A DNA stretch of 64,000 nucleotides from Austropuccinia psidii (Eukaryota > Basidiomycota > Pucciniomycetes > Pucciniales > Sphaerophragmiaceae): NCBI GenBank assembly GCA_023105745.1, contig JALGQZ010000007.1:55719569-55783568 (forward strand), read 5' to 3'. Of this stretch, positions 1 through 12,297 are shown piece by piece. Position 1 is the first letter of the stretch; each line of letters starts with the position of its first letter. A program made the translations under genes and the position numbers. Below the pieces are notes generated by a model, which was given only the letters and a program-made list of their open reading frames with translations, had not been told where the DNA came from and searched no databases.

Positions 1-1556
1 AGTCTTTTGGACTGTCTAAGACACCACTCATATTGATTATTGTCCACAGAGTATTTTTCATTTTCAATTGACATGGTATTCTTCCATATCCAAGTACCAT
101 TGCTGTAATTTTGGACAATCTGACTCTTCCACGATGGCCAGTTTCTACTGCCATGGATTTCCTTCATCTCTGTGTACAATATACTATCAGTAATCCAGTA
201 GTCTGGTATGCTTGTTACATCAATGAAGAGTCCATCAATATGATATATGGGTTCTATATGATCATATTCTCCAGTTCCAGAGAATTTGGGCCAGCTTGAG
301 GCCTCAGGAAGCTGTTTCAAGGCTTCCTTCTCTGAATAAGACATATTATCTCCATTCTGGTATTGTGATGAAGATCTTGCCTTATTCATCAACATGGCAT
401 CTGGTTTGATGTAATCTTGTTGATATTTATTATCCATAACATGGCCTTGTGGTTGGGGCTTCATGTTATGGTAGACACTAAAAGGTTTATTTATGTCTTG
501 AGCGAGACGATCCCTGTGCCTTTTGCTGTGGTTTTGTTCTTCAAAGACTAGATTCAGTCTTTGGTTGGTTTCTTCAGAGGCTTTTCTCAATTGAGCATGT
601 CCCTCTAGAAGGGTTTTAACAATTTTGTCCATGGAGGCTGTCAATTTTTTCATCCTCTCATGGCTTGCTTTAAGTTCTTCAAACTGCTTTTGAGTTTTCT
701 CAGCATATTGAGACCGTTGTAACCACAGTGCATCACTGTTTAGGGTAATCTCAGGTGTGAAAACATTATGTTCAATCTCAGTGAGTGTAATATTTCCATT
801 AATGGGACTCCTGATTCTAGAGCTATGTAAAACTACTTCTGGTTCTTGTGCACTTCTTTCACAAAATCCAACAGCTTCTGTATCATTGGGTCTGACTCTC
901 TCTTCCTTTGGCTGAAGGTGGTCTTGTTCTTGCCCTTGTATCATTTTCTTCTCCTGGTATTGTGAGGAATGGTGACTCTTGCCCACTGATCTTTTGGTTT
1001 CTGAATGGTATGAAGCCACTGGAGAGCTGGTTTGGCCTGCTCCTTGTGAGCATGAAGGAATCTGAGTATGCCCTGTCTGGGTCAGCTGTTCTTTCATAGC
1101 TTTGATAGTGGCTTGATTCTCCCTTATCCTGTTTGCCCTCACCTCCAGGAGTCTGAACTACCTGGTGGCATTCCAACCTTTGGTGATTACCATAAGGTCT
1201 TTGAAGTCTATCTCTTAGAGACATATCTTTTGGAAACTTGCTCCAAGCTCTGCCCAGTGGGATGCCAGGTTGAACCTCTTGTTGTCCATGCTCCATTAAA
1301 ATGAATCTTTGAGGAGTTGGTGGTGCTGAAGAACTCAATCCATGTCATTTCAGTCCTCTGGTTTAAGGTTCCTGTTGAATTGGAAAGTGAATGGCAGGGT
1401 GGGTATGATTTCCCTCAGTGTCTTTCCATCCACCACTGTGTCAATGGTGTCCTCTTCCAGGTATTCTGTTTCTGGACAAGCCTTCTCTGTCCTCTGGTTG
1501 GTTCCTTTGGAATCCAAGGTTTCTGAGGTGTACAGGTGACATATCAGTGTTTGCAA
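1..1556 (-). pseudogene. Family II Gypsy gag, 5' part, decayed and cut by window edge
   Basis: Read on the minus strand, this is the Gag N-terminal half of a Ty3/Gypsy element. The frame at 1338-883 starts MSSSAPPTPQ. The coding signal then moves to another frame from about 945 down to 1, so a frameshift lies near 900-950. Downstream one sees a helical, lysine/glutamate-rich stretch (about 720-560) and then a Gag core reading SWPKFSGTGEYDH at about 290-330. That core aligns by eye with [13 protein letters not shown] in element C, so it is homologous to family I Gag. The core is missing internal codons near 190-240. An overlapping frame (1556 to about 900, with several stops) reads as protein too and is described in the findings. 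Pol would lie beyond the left edge. Family assignment is solid; exact lesions are approximate. Confidence 0.75.
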
Positions 1557-2513
1557 GCAGTCAAAAACTTCATGTTCTTAAGGTATTTTACCTTTGAATG
1601 TGCCCTGTACAAATTTGTTGTCTTCTGATTTTGGCAACTTACCTTTAGAGGTTACAACTGGGTTAATTATGGTAATCTTCCCTGTGCAAGTTGTTAAGGT
1701 TGGTTTACCTTGTATTGAAGCAGAGTTTCATGGTTTTCTATTCCTCTGAGTGGCAATGGTTGTCCACCTTTTTGCTGTAATCAGGCCTTCACTGTGCCTC
1801 TTTCCCTTTCCCTTGCTTCCCTCTGGTTCTGAGGGTGTCACTTGTGTGTTGGCCTGTGATGGGTATCAAGTGGTATGTAGTTTTCTTCCACTTAATCAAA
1901 CAGGAAAAGAGGGATTAATTTCAGTTAAGACTTCTTAAAATACTGTTTGCATGTCTAAGAATGGCCTCTGCGCTTGTATGTTACTACACTATTCCCTTGT
2001 ATAATGACAGTGTAATTAAATTAACAGTTTAAAGTCAGAAATACAGCTTACAGATATCTGGTACACTTTTTGTATGCCAGTATCTCACAGAATAACTTGT
2101 AATTAGCAATTATAATCTGATAAAAGTGGTATGTAAGAGGTTAATTGAATTAACAATACACCCAACCATGCCTCAACTTTTGGTTTTACAGTAGTAGGTG
2201 TCCCTATATTGATTAATAAAAAGGATTTTTATTAATGGCTCAAAGTGTTTTTATATGTAAAACACGCCAAAAATAAGGGTTGTTGAGGTGATTAAATTAT
2301 AACCAACCACACCACAGTTTGATTTAAAGAAGATAGTTAATAGTGGTATATGAAATATACCACTGTAAAAATATATATAATATATATATAATATATATAT
2401 TTATTAAAAATTATGCCTAAAAAAATAAAACAATTTTTCAGAATAGAGAAAATTGGAGAAAAAACGCACTTATAAGGTCTAAGAAGTTGTGAAACATGGC
2501 CAAGCCCCCAAAA
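1557..2513 (-). other. Untranslated leader of the family II element, with candidate PBS
   Basis: This non-coding stretch lies between the 5' LTR and gag of the minus-strand family II element. Directly beside the LTR (2495-2510, read on the minus strand) is TGGGGGCTTGGCCATG, the position and TGG start expected of a tRNA primer-binding site. The family I elements have a closely similar sequence at the same place. No credible ORF is present. A (TA)-rich run sits at about 2368-2402. Confidence 0.55.
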
Positions 2514-3857
2514 TGTCAGGCTGAGTCTATGATAAAGATGTAATAAGGCTACTTATAGCTTTAAATATGACTATTAGACGGAAAAAAGTATTAAAAAAAT
2601 TAATTTAAAGATAAAAAGGGATTTACTAATGAGAATTAGTGGTGGTGAGTGCTATTGAGAGGCCTTGGTGCAGCTTTACCTGTTGGGTTACAATAATAAA
2701 GACTACAATACTAAGATTTATAGTATAAGCTGTTTACTTTGCAAGAGTATAACTTTCTTTGACAGTTGTACTATGTAGGAATTCAAGAGTGGGATGGGGA
2801 TTCCTTTTCTGGCAGTGAAAAGGCTGCTAGACCTTTTCACTCTCTAAAACAACCTTGTGGTTTTAAAAAGGCCTTTATAGCCTTTATTGGGCTCAGATGT
2901 GGCTTTGAAACCCCGTCTGGGAAGTTTTAACCAATACAGGGTGAAAGCTTTCATCTGGGGACCACATAGCCTGATTCTGACATGTATGACACGTAGAATG
3001 CTGTACAGAATCTTTATGGGACCCCAGTATTGAATTAACTATGAGGTATTGAAGTAAAAACAAGGTTCTTTCTCTATTTGACACCTCATAATTATAGTCA
3101 TGAGATATTATCCCATGGTAAGGCTGTATTGGCCAAGCTGTGGGATTTTGACCTTAAAACAGCCATACCTTTGTCAGTTTTTGAGATATCAACCTCACAA
3201 TTGGTTCAGTGTGTAGCCCTGTATGGGATCTACACAATGGTACCTGATTTGATATGTTTATCATTAAATATGGCAAAGTTATTCCATGTACAAGATTTTT
3301 GTACATATGCGTGTTTTAGGCAAAAAGCTGTATTGGGCTTGTTTGCCTTATAAATTTTGTTCTAGATGAGATATGGGGAAATGAATGGCACCATTGGATA
3401 TCCCTGATTATGCATGTTCCAAAAAGACCCCACTTTAGGTATCTCACACTAAAACTGTAGAAGTTAGATGGGAGTTGAATATTGTATTCACCCTTATTTG
3501 GCCTGAATCTGGCCATAACCTCTGTAATACTGGTGCTAGCTCTGTTTGACTGGTACCATTGAATAGCCCTGACCTAGAGCTTCATTTGTAATACCCATTT
3601 GATGGGGTTAAGCCTCTCTCTCTTTAATTCAGATTAGAGGTGAAAACTAAGGTTTATTCTCAACAACAACTTTGAGCAGGAATAACTTTGTTATTCTTTG
3701 TCCTATGATGATGGGACTTGTATATTTGGAGAAGCATGAGTTTCCTCTTTCTTTTGATACCTTTTTGAGCTTATTTGGCTCAGCTGCATGTTTTGGTTGT
3801 TGATTTGTGGTATTTGGCTGTCATGTTTGTGCTCTGGTTTTGAGTCACAGGCTACCA
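2514..3857 (-). repeat. Family II 5' LTR
   Basis: Plus-strand text starts TGTCAGGCTGAGTC and ends GAGTCACAGGCTACCA. The same termini bound the solo LTRs at 31939-33903 and 37253-38748, where the distal end is GCTGACA, so the right end here has mutated. Its minus-strand sense follows from the PBS-like sequence to its left. It is about 1.34 kb. No target duplication can be tested because the partner LTR is outside the window. Confidence 0.75.
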
Positions 3858-6800
3858 TAATAGGCTTACAAATATCTATATGTATATCACAAAATAAAAT
3901 TCAAATCAGTTTTAGGAATATTTTTTGAAACACTTTTGATTGTATTTCATTCAAAATATATATGCAATACTGATTAATTAAAAAGATTTTAATATCAATG
4001 GCTAATATCCACCAAAAGAATAATCATAATTTCAATGCCAAATATCTGCTAAAAAATTAATATTAGTCCATTTAATGTAGCAAACATTATTCATTTTCCA
4101 GTACAAAGGATGGAGTAACTATGCATTGAAGTAAATGGGAAATGGGACTTTATACCAATTGGAAATTTAAATTTAATACAAGATGATGTTTATATCATTT
4201 TAAATACCCATTGGTTATTTATATGCACAAAAACAAAGAAATACTTCTCCAGAAAAAGGCGCCATGTAGTTTATTTGAATTATTAAAATTCTTTCAAATT
4301 TTCATTCAAAATATTTTTATTTTGTAGTCATGCAAAGTTGACTTCCATTGTTTTTATTTTGGTGATAGTCATACTCATGAGGGGTATCAATTTCTGACAT
4401 GAAAAGCTTTGAGCTTAATCTGTTAAAAAGGGAGATTTGTTGTTTCCTTTTCATTAAACATTAATCAGGTATAATTGTAAAAGGAAAATTTCAAAGGTTC
4501 TTCATGAAGATAAGCATACTTTTAGTGAATAAAGTTACTTGGTCATAGGGAACCCTGAAATGTTTCTTCACTTCAAACTAGAAGGTTATTATAATTTGAC
4601 ATCAAAAATCTGACATTAAAGCCCACTATCAAGAGAAATATTATAGGTTTATGATAACAGAAGATATGGGATACAAAATGAGCTTTAAATATATGTTAAT
4701 GTAACTTTTCTAGATATTTTTCAAAATGAAAAGTTCAAGCCACATTTGGATAGTAAGAATATGATGAAGATTTGGTTACCAAGTGTCCCATAAATTCAAA
4801 AAAGAAAAATGGCTTAAAGATAGGGAATAAGGGAAAAGAAGTGCCTTTTTCATTGGTTCAGGTGCTTCAATCCACAATAATACAGATATTCTCAGAAACC
4901 TTTATAAAAAAATTGGAGATTAATTTAGTAAAATATGGCTATTTCTTAGCTTTGAAATCCTCTAAATATTGCAGTATTGGCTCCAAAACGTCATCTTGAA
5001 AATAGGGGGAAGTCTGTTCAGCTTTACTTAAGGATTAGATTTCTTCTTCAGTTACCCAGTTTACAGGGATATTTGGGGGAATGTTCCCAAAATATTGGGT
5101 TGAGAGAAGGAGAGGTGGATTTGCTTTGAGCTGATGTATCTTTTGTCTCAAATCTTGTTTTTACCTTGGAGTGGGAGAAAGTTGGACATAAGATACCTCA
5201 AGAAGGTGAAAGAGCTCGACAAGTGCTTGAGACAACCATGAAGAAGATCTGATACCCTGCATTTTATTTTCATCTTCGGAATCAGTAATAATCCCAGCTG
5301 AAAGGAACACTGCAGAAATTCCTTGATGATCCTTACCAAGACGTTTAATGGCCACCTCTTGACATAAGGTTTTTTTCTCATTCTATGAGACAGAATGAGA
5401 ATATTTAAGGGCTAAGTGAATGCAGATGAACAGGATTCAATAAGTGATCAACATACCTTTTTAATCTTCATTTCTCCTCTGCTTCTGGATCCCTGTTTCA
5501 ACTCCATATGAGGGTGAAACTCTCTTAATTGTTTTTTGCATATTGGCTTCCTAGAGTTCAATAACCTTGTTAGGATTGATAACCTGTTGGAGAAAGTATT
5601 CCATTCTTCCTCAATATTATATGATAAAGTGCCTCAATTAACATTGCAAATACTTCATGTCTCCAAAATAACTGCATTCATACATGAGTTCCAGGTTTAT
5701 GAGAAATTTTTGGTCCCAATGGTAGGTGCGATGGGGAAATCCAGATTTTTTAACATAGGCATGTCCATAGGAGATCCATTGGGAACCATAAGAGCTAAAT
5801 AAATTTATGTAATGGGTTGGTAAGGATGAGATTTTCTTTAAAGTCTGTTTGATGATGTAGCTGCTCTCAATATCACCAACTTGATCCTCCTTGCTTCCAA
5901 AAAGCTTGAAAGATTCCTTGATTTTTGTAGAGATGGCTTTTTTTTGTATTTGAGGAGGTTTTCACATTGATCTTCTCATCTGGAATTGGGATTTCGGGAA
6001 ATTTTTGATTGGAGGGTAAATTAATAACATAGATTTGGCCCAGTCTCATATTGGTTTTCCCAAGCCAGATTTGGTACTCGGATTTTCTAAAGATCTAGCA
6101 TGTCAAGACACACTTTGAAACTGCTGTGATTTTTTGGGTCTTTCTTTTCTTTCATTCTAATATTTGACCATTTCTTGTGCAAGTGAAAGCAGTGGCTGGT
6201 GAGAGTGGGAAGGACCAGGTGTTTGATGACATCCAGGTCATGATTTATTGGCTGCAGTAGACCTTTAGAAGTTAGATATTTGAGTAAATTAAATCCAATA
6301 TCCTCAACCTTAAAATGAAGAGAATAAAAAATCCTTCATAGTGGCATCTTCATCTGGCATTTTGCACGAAATTTGAAGCTGTGGTTGGTTTTTAAGCTGA
6401 AAAAAAGTGCTTGCAATGATGTAAGTATTACTTGGATGTTGATTGCGAGAAACCTTTGAAATTTAAAGGGAATCAAACTATGTTATAAATGTACCAGTTT
6501 GATTGATGAGTGAAAAAAAATTCATTGTCTTTCTGTGATTAGCCTTTGAATGATAAGGTTCAGACTATGGAAGATTAAAACAAGGAAAATCATGCTATCA
6601 GTAATTAGTGGAAAAATATATACTGAGTTTAATTTGAGGTCTGGGGAACCTTTCAAAAGTGTCCTTTAAATATTGTGATGAAATAGATTTGGGAGTTTCC
6701 CAGGCTTTAATGCATAGTTCATATTTCATACTGAAAGAGACTTTATATCTACACTAAAACAAGTGGGACAAGCACATATGCTCAAATATCCTGATAAAGT

Positions 6801-8333
6801 ATCAATTTGTGATTGTTCTCCCCAAGTACCAATGTTTTTATCAAGAAAAGGCTTATCATAATTGAAAATAAATCACAAAAAGAGCTATCTCAGCTATTCT
6901 AAAGAGAAAAATCTTTTAAAATTGAAATTTCATGTGGATTTTCTTGGGAATCATCCCCAATTTGGTATGTAGTGAGCCATCATTCCATTCTAACATTTGA
7001 GGTTTGTAATTGGGATTTGGTGAAAACAAAAAGTACTCCAATGATTTTTGGACATATATGAAGCAATTAACTCCAAGTTATTTGAAGGCAAATTTTGGTT
7101 ACTATTTTTCCTTCACATAACAAAAGCTATATAGTAGCTTTTTACTCGGGTTTTTTTCAAATTTGGGAGTTCTCTCCATCTTAGAGTTTGGCTATATTTT
7201 TAATTTCTTAGAATTTTCTTCACACATAATGTTTTTGTGGACATGTCTAATGAACTGAAGTATGCAAAGCTAAAGTTGAATTTTTGATAAATTCAAGACA
7301 TGTAAATGTGGGAAGTTTTTGCAAAAGGTGAATCAGCATATTAACATTGTCCTTTTATTGATAATCTCAAAAATTATTGGAAACAAATGCCAGTACATAA
7401 AGCACAAAATGCTTTTCTTTTCAAAAGGTCTTTGCTTAATAATGAGATGTTGCTGATAGTTTTCAATGTGTTTGAGCTCCTCATATTATCATTTTATGGT
7501 AATCCCATTAGAATTGTGTTATTTTGAATATGAAGAATGAGAAGGAGCCAAATTAAATGGTAAAACATTTTCTATTTTCATAAATTATAACAATTGGTTT
7601 CCAGATTCATTATTGGTACCATCTTAAATTCAGAATTTTCTATGTCATTTTATTGGTTTCATATGTAATAAAGTTAAATATATCCATTTTACTTGATAAT
7701 TGTTGTCTCTCCTTGTTCTAAAGATTGAAAAATAAATTTTCAAAAATCCTTAAAATGAAAAATATTCCATAGGATGATGTGGTTCATCAATAAAATTGAA
7801 TTCCTCAGGGGTTTTCCCCCATTTTGAGACTTTATGTATTAAATGACCAAAAGGGTTGGCTGCAAATTTCTCATAACTAAATTTGATTCATACTGAAAGG
7901 TTTTGATATTATATATAAACCTGGATCAAATGGCTTGGTAAATATTTTGGAATATGTTGATGGTGTTATTGAGAGTAATACAGCTTTTGGTCATATATGG
8001 CTAAAACATGCCAGAAATCTTACATACGCTTGGCTCAAAGATGGAATGGGCATGGCTTCAAGGGGGAGGCAACATGAAGCCAACAAGTCCCCAACTCATG
8101 GGCTCAGCCCAGGTTGTAGTGGAGTTAGATCCAGGTTACCATAAAGCTACTTCAAAATTTAATATTTCACTATTAAAGCTTTAAACACCTGATTAATCAT
8201 CTCGCCATAATTCCACATTGCTTAATTGTGCTTATTTCAGTAAGTCATATTGATATAAATATACAATTTGTCACTTTAACTAAATATTCTAATGAACACT
8301 CTCTCTATGCATCCATACCCTTTTCTTAAACAG
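3858..8333. other. Unassigned AT-rich interval with decayed minus-strand coding traces
   Basis: I recognise no family here. Between about 7000 and 4500 the minus strand gives protein-like runs in shifting frames, for example 5355-5161 (contains HQGISAVFLSAG) and about 6090-5960 (contains YVINLPSNQKFPEIP). They are separated by stops and frame changes, which suggests an old inactivated gene or transposon. The stretches 3858-4500 and 7000-8333 show nothing I can support. Confidence 0.35.
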
Positions 8334-10360
8334 TGTAAGGTTTGACTATGAAACAATAAGTAAAAATTACTAGTATTTTACTTATTGTACTATGAATGTC
8401 CTTATAAATGAAATAAATAAGATAAATAATAACTATAATAATAAAGAATCATTATAATTATGGCGTAAAAATAATTATATTATTAATAAAATATAATAAT
8501 ATAATTTATATTATAAAATATAATATAATAAAATAAATATATTAATAGAAAATAATTAATATATTCAAAAGCACTTTATTATTGTTACAAAAAAATAATA
8601 AAGGTGTAACAAATTGTTTTTTATTAATAAAAAACAATTAATAACAATAATATCACCAATATTAAAGCTATAAACTAATATAAATACTATTTGTATTAAT
8701 TAAAGAACTATTAAAATAATAATAAAGAGAAAGTTATTATAATAAGAGAAAATAACCTACTTTTAACACTTAATATAATAATTTTGAAATATTTTATACC
8801 AAAAAATATAAATACAACCTTTTCAAATTGTATTTACAATAAAAATAAAGAAAAATTACTAATATTCTTCATTTTTATGTGGAAATGAGTTTTTAGAGAG
8901 ATTTTTAGCAAAAACAATTAAATAAATGATTTAATCACGTCAAAATAGATGATTACAACAAAGTGGTCTTTGGTCTTTAATAATATAATAGTTTTATATA
9001 TAAAGAATAAAGAAATTACCTTTGATTTAATTGACTTAATGTTTTTGATGCGTCTGAGGGGAAAATAGAGTAAAAAGAGCTCTATTTATAGTAAATACCT
9101 CCCTCCAAGAGTCCAACAGGCTTTTAGTAGACATTTACTGATCATATCCACTGAAATTGATCAATTGTTTAAGGTTTGAGGATGATTACATCATGATCAA
9201 GCCATATTACATCATTATTACACCATTATTTAGAGTTATCACTATAACTCTAAGTTTGATGACATCAGAGGCTTGGAAGAACCCCAAATCTCGTGGATTT
9301 TATTAGTTTTAATCATAAAATAATAGTATTCACCAATTTTATCACTCATATAACTGTTAAACTCAATTTAAGGCTACAGTAGGTGATCATAACTGCTCAA
9401 TTTGAGCTCAAACTTTGATCTTTAATAACTTTTAAGTTTTACACGCTACAGAGCTTCAGAGAGTGAATTCTGATAGGCTGACATAAGCTTAGTATTCTAC
9501 CAAGAGCTTTTCATTACATCATCAAAACTCTAATTTTGATTATTTTTCTTGTAACTCATCTTTTCTGTTGAAATTCAATATTTTAAACTTCAAATCACGA
9601 TTTCAGGGGGTTATACCCTAAATTTAATAATAAAAATTACATCATTCTTCACGAATGAGCTAGTAGAATCCAACTGTGTACTCTATTTTAAGTTTGGACT
9701 ACTTTCACAACAAAGTGGTCAACAGCTCTGTTGATTTTTGTCAATATTTCATCATAGTTTTTAACCTTGTTTATAAATTGTAAAATAAAGTTCCTATCTG
9801 TGTTCTTAAAGTAATTAAGTGGTAACTTTTTTTTTGGTTCATCACTCTATCTTGTATAGTTTAAGAGATATTAGCTATGATACTTGAATATATGTGTTGT
9901 CCAAAAAAGTGCATATATTCAGGTTAATTCCTTAAGTATTAACTTTCATAATTAGCTCATTAATTGTTTTATGTGTGAAATTTCATGGGGAAACCAATGT
10001 TACAATTTCTTTCACATGCTGTTTCATTGGTTCTTGAAATAAATAAGGATTTATGGTTTTTATAAGGTATTATTCCTTATAACTCATTAAATATTGACTT
10101 TACAGATATGCCATAAAAATGGTATATGTGTATTTTACCATGTGGAATTGAATGGTATAATTTATTCTACATGTTGACTCATTGGGATTTAAGTTAAACC
10201 AATTTTTGTACCAATTTATGGTATTTTTGTATTTTTGAAGTAATTAATTTTAATGTATAATTATTCTAAGTAACTTTAGTATAATTATCTTAAAGGTATA
10301 ATTATTCTGAGTCTTTTTTGTGACCTTATTGGGTATGTGGTCATATCTCAAAGGCTCACA
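8334..10360 (-). repeat. 3' LTR of element A (family I)
   Basis: It begins TGTAAGGTTTGAC and ends AAAGGCTCACA in plus-strand text, so the element-sense LTR runs TGTGAGCC to CCTTACA with TG/CA ends. It is 2027 bp. The copy of the TATA motif lies near 9080 (complement of TATAAATAG). It matches 16982-20920 once the nested insert is removed. Confidence 0.92.
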
Positions 10361-10375
10361 TTCCCTACCACCAAA
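10361..10375 (-). promoter_or_regulatory. Polypurine tract of element A
   Basis: Immediately inside the 3' LTR the minus strand reads GGTGGTAGGGAA. The same tract precedes the 3' LTR of element C at 63776-63787, and a mutated form precedes that of B. This is the position where plus-strand DNA synthesis primes in LTR elements. Confidence 0.7.
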
Positions 10376-10478
10376 AAAGATTGTACCACAATCTGATATT
10401 TGTAATTAGGGTATCATCCACTGTCCTACCTCTTCAATAGACTTTGTTAGTCTTGAAGCTCAATAATGCTTAACTTTT

Positions 10479-10670
10479 CTATTTTTCAGGCTTCTTTTCA
10501 TGTCTGAACCTTCTTAGTAGTTTATCAGCATTTGTTATATCTTTCTCAAGTAGCCATTCATCTTCTTGAGTTGAATTTCTATACCATACAAGGTATTCCC
10601 TTTCTTTTTTGTTTCTTGTCCTTCTTTCTTTAAGGACTTTTACTATTTTCTTTTCCTCTCGTTCTTCCAA
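10479..10670 (-). CDS. Chromodomain tail of element A Pol, shifted out of frame
   Basis: This frame contains [11 protein letters not shown], then YLVWYRN, then EWLLEKDI and LLRRFR. That is the layout of a chromodomain that ends the integrase of chromovirus-type Gypsy elements and helps direct integration to chromatin. In element C the same residues are in frame with integrase. Here 14 bases are missing between two CTTG copies near 10670, so the tail is detached from integrase. The apparent start Met is incidental. Confidence 0.75.
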   Translation of the reverse strand: MEEREEKKIVKVLKERRTRNKKEREYLVWYRNSTQEDEWLLEKDITNADKLLRRFRHEKKPEK

Positions 10671-12282
10671 GTGGGGGTTTATTTCTTAGTGGAAATAACT
10701 CCTTGTCACTTGAGCTGTAAGGTTTTAGTAGACTTAGAGGGAAAGTTGGGTGTTTGTTCATTAGTTCACCTGTGAGTTCCAATTGCACAGCATTGGGTCC
10801 ATGAAGTGCTTTTATCATAAATGGTCCTGCAAAGGAATCTTTCAATTTCTTTGGGCCTTTTATGTTATTGAAATTAAGGGTTGATACTAGAACCAAGTCT
10901 CCTATTTTGAAATCAGGTGGCTTATGACTTTTATCCCATCTTTCTTTTGCATATTTGAAAGAATCTTGCATACATCTGTTTGCATGGTGTCTTGCCTTGT
11001 CAAGCATTATTTTAAAGCTGCTTGCTGTTGGGTGTATATCCACTAAGTCCTTTTTGAGGGTATCATAAGGAAGTCTTGGATTCCAACCTTTTTCTAGCAT
11101 TGCTGGTGTTTTTCCAGTAGAAGAATGGATTGATGTTTTATATGCCAGTTCCAGTTCTGGTATTAGTGTACACCAATCATGGGTAAAACCATCAGAATCT
11201 TTGAATTCTAGCCCATAAGCACAGAATCTTCTGATCATGTCCTCTAAGGTCTGTATCATTCTTTCTGCTAAACCATCAGTTTGGGGATGGTAAGCTGTTG
11301 AGAATGATAGCTTTGTCCCAAATAAGTTATGGAGATTTGTCCATAATGCTGAAGTGAACTTTGGGTCTCTGTCACTTATAATATTTTGGAATAAGCCTGT
11401 ATGGCTAATAGCTTTATTCCATATCATTATGGCTGTGTCCATAGCTGTGTCATCTTTATGACATGGTAAGAACATGGGAGTTTTACTGTATCTGTCAACC
11501 AACACTAGGAATGCATTATAACTCCTGTCTCCTCCTGGAGGTAATGCTGTTACCCAATCCATATGAACTATTTCCCATGGGGATTTTGGTTCTTGGATTT
11601 GGATAATCATTCCAAATTTCTTTCCTGTGGCTCTGTTGGCTTTTTGGCATCTGTCACAGGTTTGGCAGTACTCTGCAACATTTTTCTTCCAATTTGGCCA
11701 CCAAGAGCAGGTTTTCACCCTCTCTAGTGTCCTATCTTCTGAGAGATGTCCACATGCAACACTGTCATGACACTCATGTAAAATAGTGTTTATTAGTGTT
11801 CTATCTTTTAAGGACATAACACATGTGTGTTTTGTTCTATGGTAGAGGATTCCATCAAGGAGGTGGAATCTTCCTTCATCATATGCTTTTTTCCATGTTT
11901 CATCTAGTTTTGATGAAAGTGATGGGTCTTTGCAGTCTTTCATTAGAAGTTGGCTTAAGATATGGCAATTCTTGTCTATCTTATAGCTTTCTTTAACTTG
12001 GTTAAAGAATTCTGTGCCAATGTCTGTAACACATATTCCTTCTATATGGTGTTCTTCTAGTGGTACCCATGCTGGATTGTCAGGGGTATTTGCTAGAGCC
12101 CATCTGCTAAGACCATCTGCATTTTTATGGATATTACCAGATTTATGAACAATAGTCATATTTCCTCTGTATTCTTGGATAGCAATTTGCCATCTCAGCA
12201 TATGTCTATTTGGAGTCTTCATATTTAATAGTGATTTCACAGCATTACAGTCTGTGATTACATCAAATACTGTGGCATCCAA
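10630..12282 (-). CDS. Element A Pol, RNase H end and integrase
   Basis: This 550-residue frame continues the polyprotein after the nonsense codon at 12298-12300. It starts in the last part of RNase H ([12 protein letters not shown]). It then shows the integrase zinc-binding HHCC region ([17 protein letters not shown]). The DDE catalytic core follows: Asp in [12 protein letters not shown], Asp in [10 protein letters not shown], and Glu in GLAERM after YHPQTD. A GPY/F-like C-terminal module ([17 protein letters not shown]) comes last. Integrase inserts the cDNA into the genome. The ATG-like start is not biological: translation would come from the upstream frame. The C-terminus is altered by the 14-bp deletion. 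Confidence 0.9.
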   Translation of the reverse strand: MDATVFDVITDCNAVKSLLNMKTPNRHMLRWQIAIQEYRGNMTIVHKSGNIHKNADGLSRWALANTPDNPAWVPLEEHHIEGICVTDIGTEFFNQVKESYKIDKNCHILSQLLMKDCKDPSLSSKLDETWKKAYDEGRFHLLDGILYHRTKHTCVMSLKDRTLINTILHECHDSVACGHLSEDRTLERVKTCSWWPNWKKNVAEYCQTCDRCQKANRATGKKFGMIIQIQEPKSPWEIVHMDWVTALPPGGDRSYNAFLVLVDRYSKTPMFLPCHKDDTAMDTAIMIWNKAISHTGLFQNIISDRDPKFTSALWTNLHNLFGTKLSFSTAYHPQTDGLAERMIQTLEDMIRRFCAYGLEFKDSDGFTHDWCTLIPELELAYKTSIHSSTGKTPAMLEKGWNPRLPYDTLKKDLVDIHPTASSFKIMLDKARHHANRCMQDSFKYAKERWDKSHKPPDFKIGDLVLVSTLNFNNIKGPKKLKDSFAGPFMIKALHGPNAVQLELTGELMNKHPTFPLSLLKPYSSSDKELFPLRNKPPLGRTRGKENSKSP

Positions 12283-12297
12283 ATAATAATGCAGTTT

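Noticed and set aside
883..1304. Plus-strand ORFs at 908-1099 and 1068-1304
   Set aside because: They are shadows of the minus-strand gag frames of the family II element.
2360..2405. TA-rich tract as possible origin or regulatory element
   Set aside because: Simple TA repeats also occur at 30201-30224, 33443-33456 and 45901-45917 in this AT-rich DNA; nothing indicates function.
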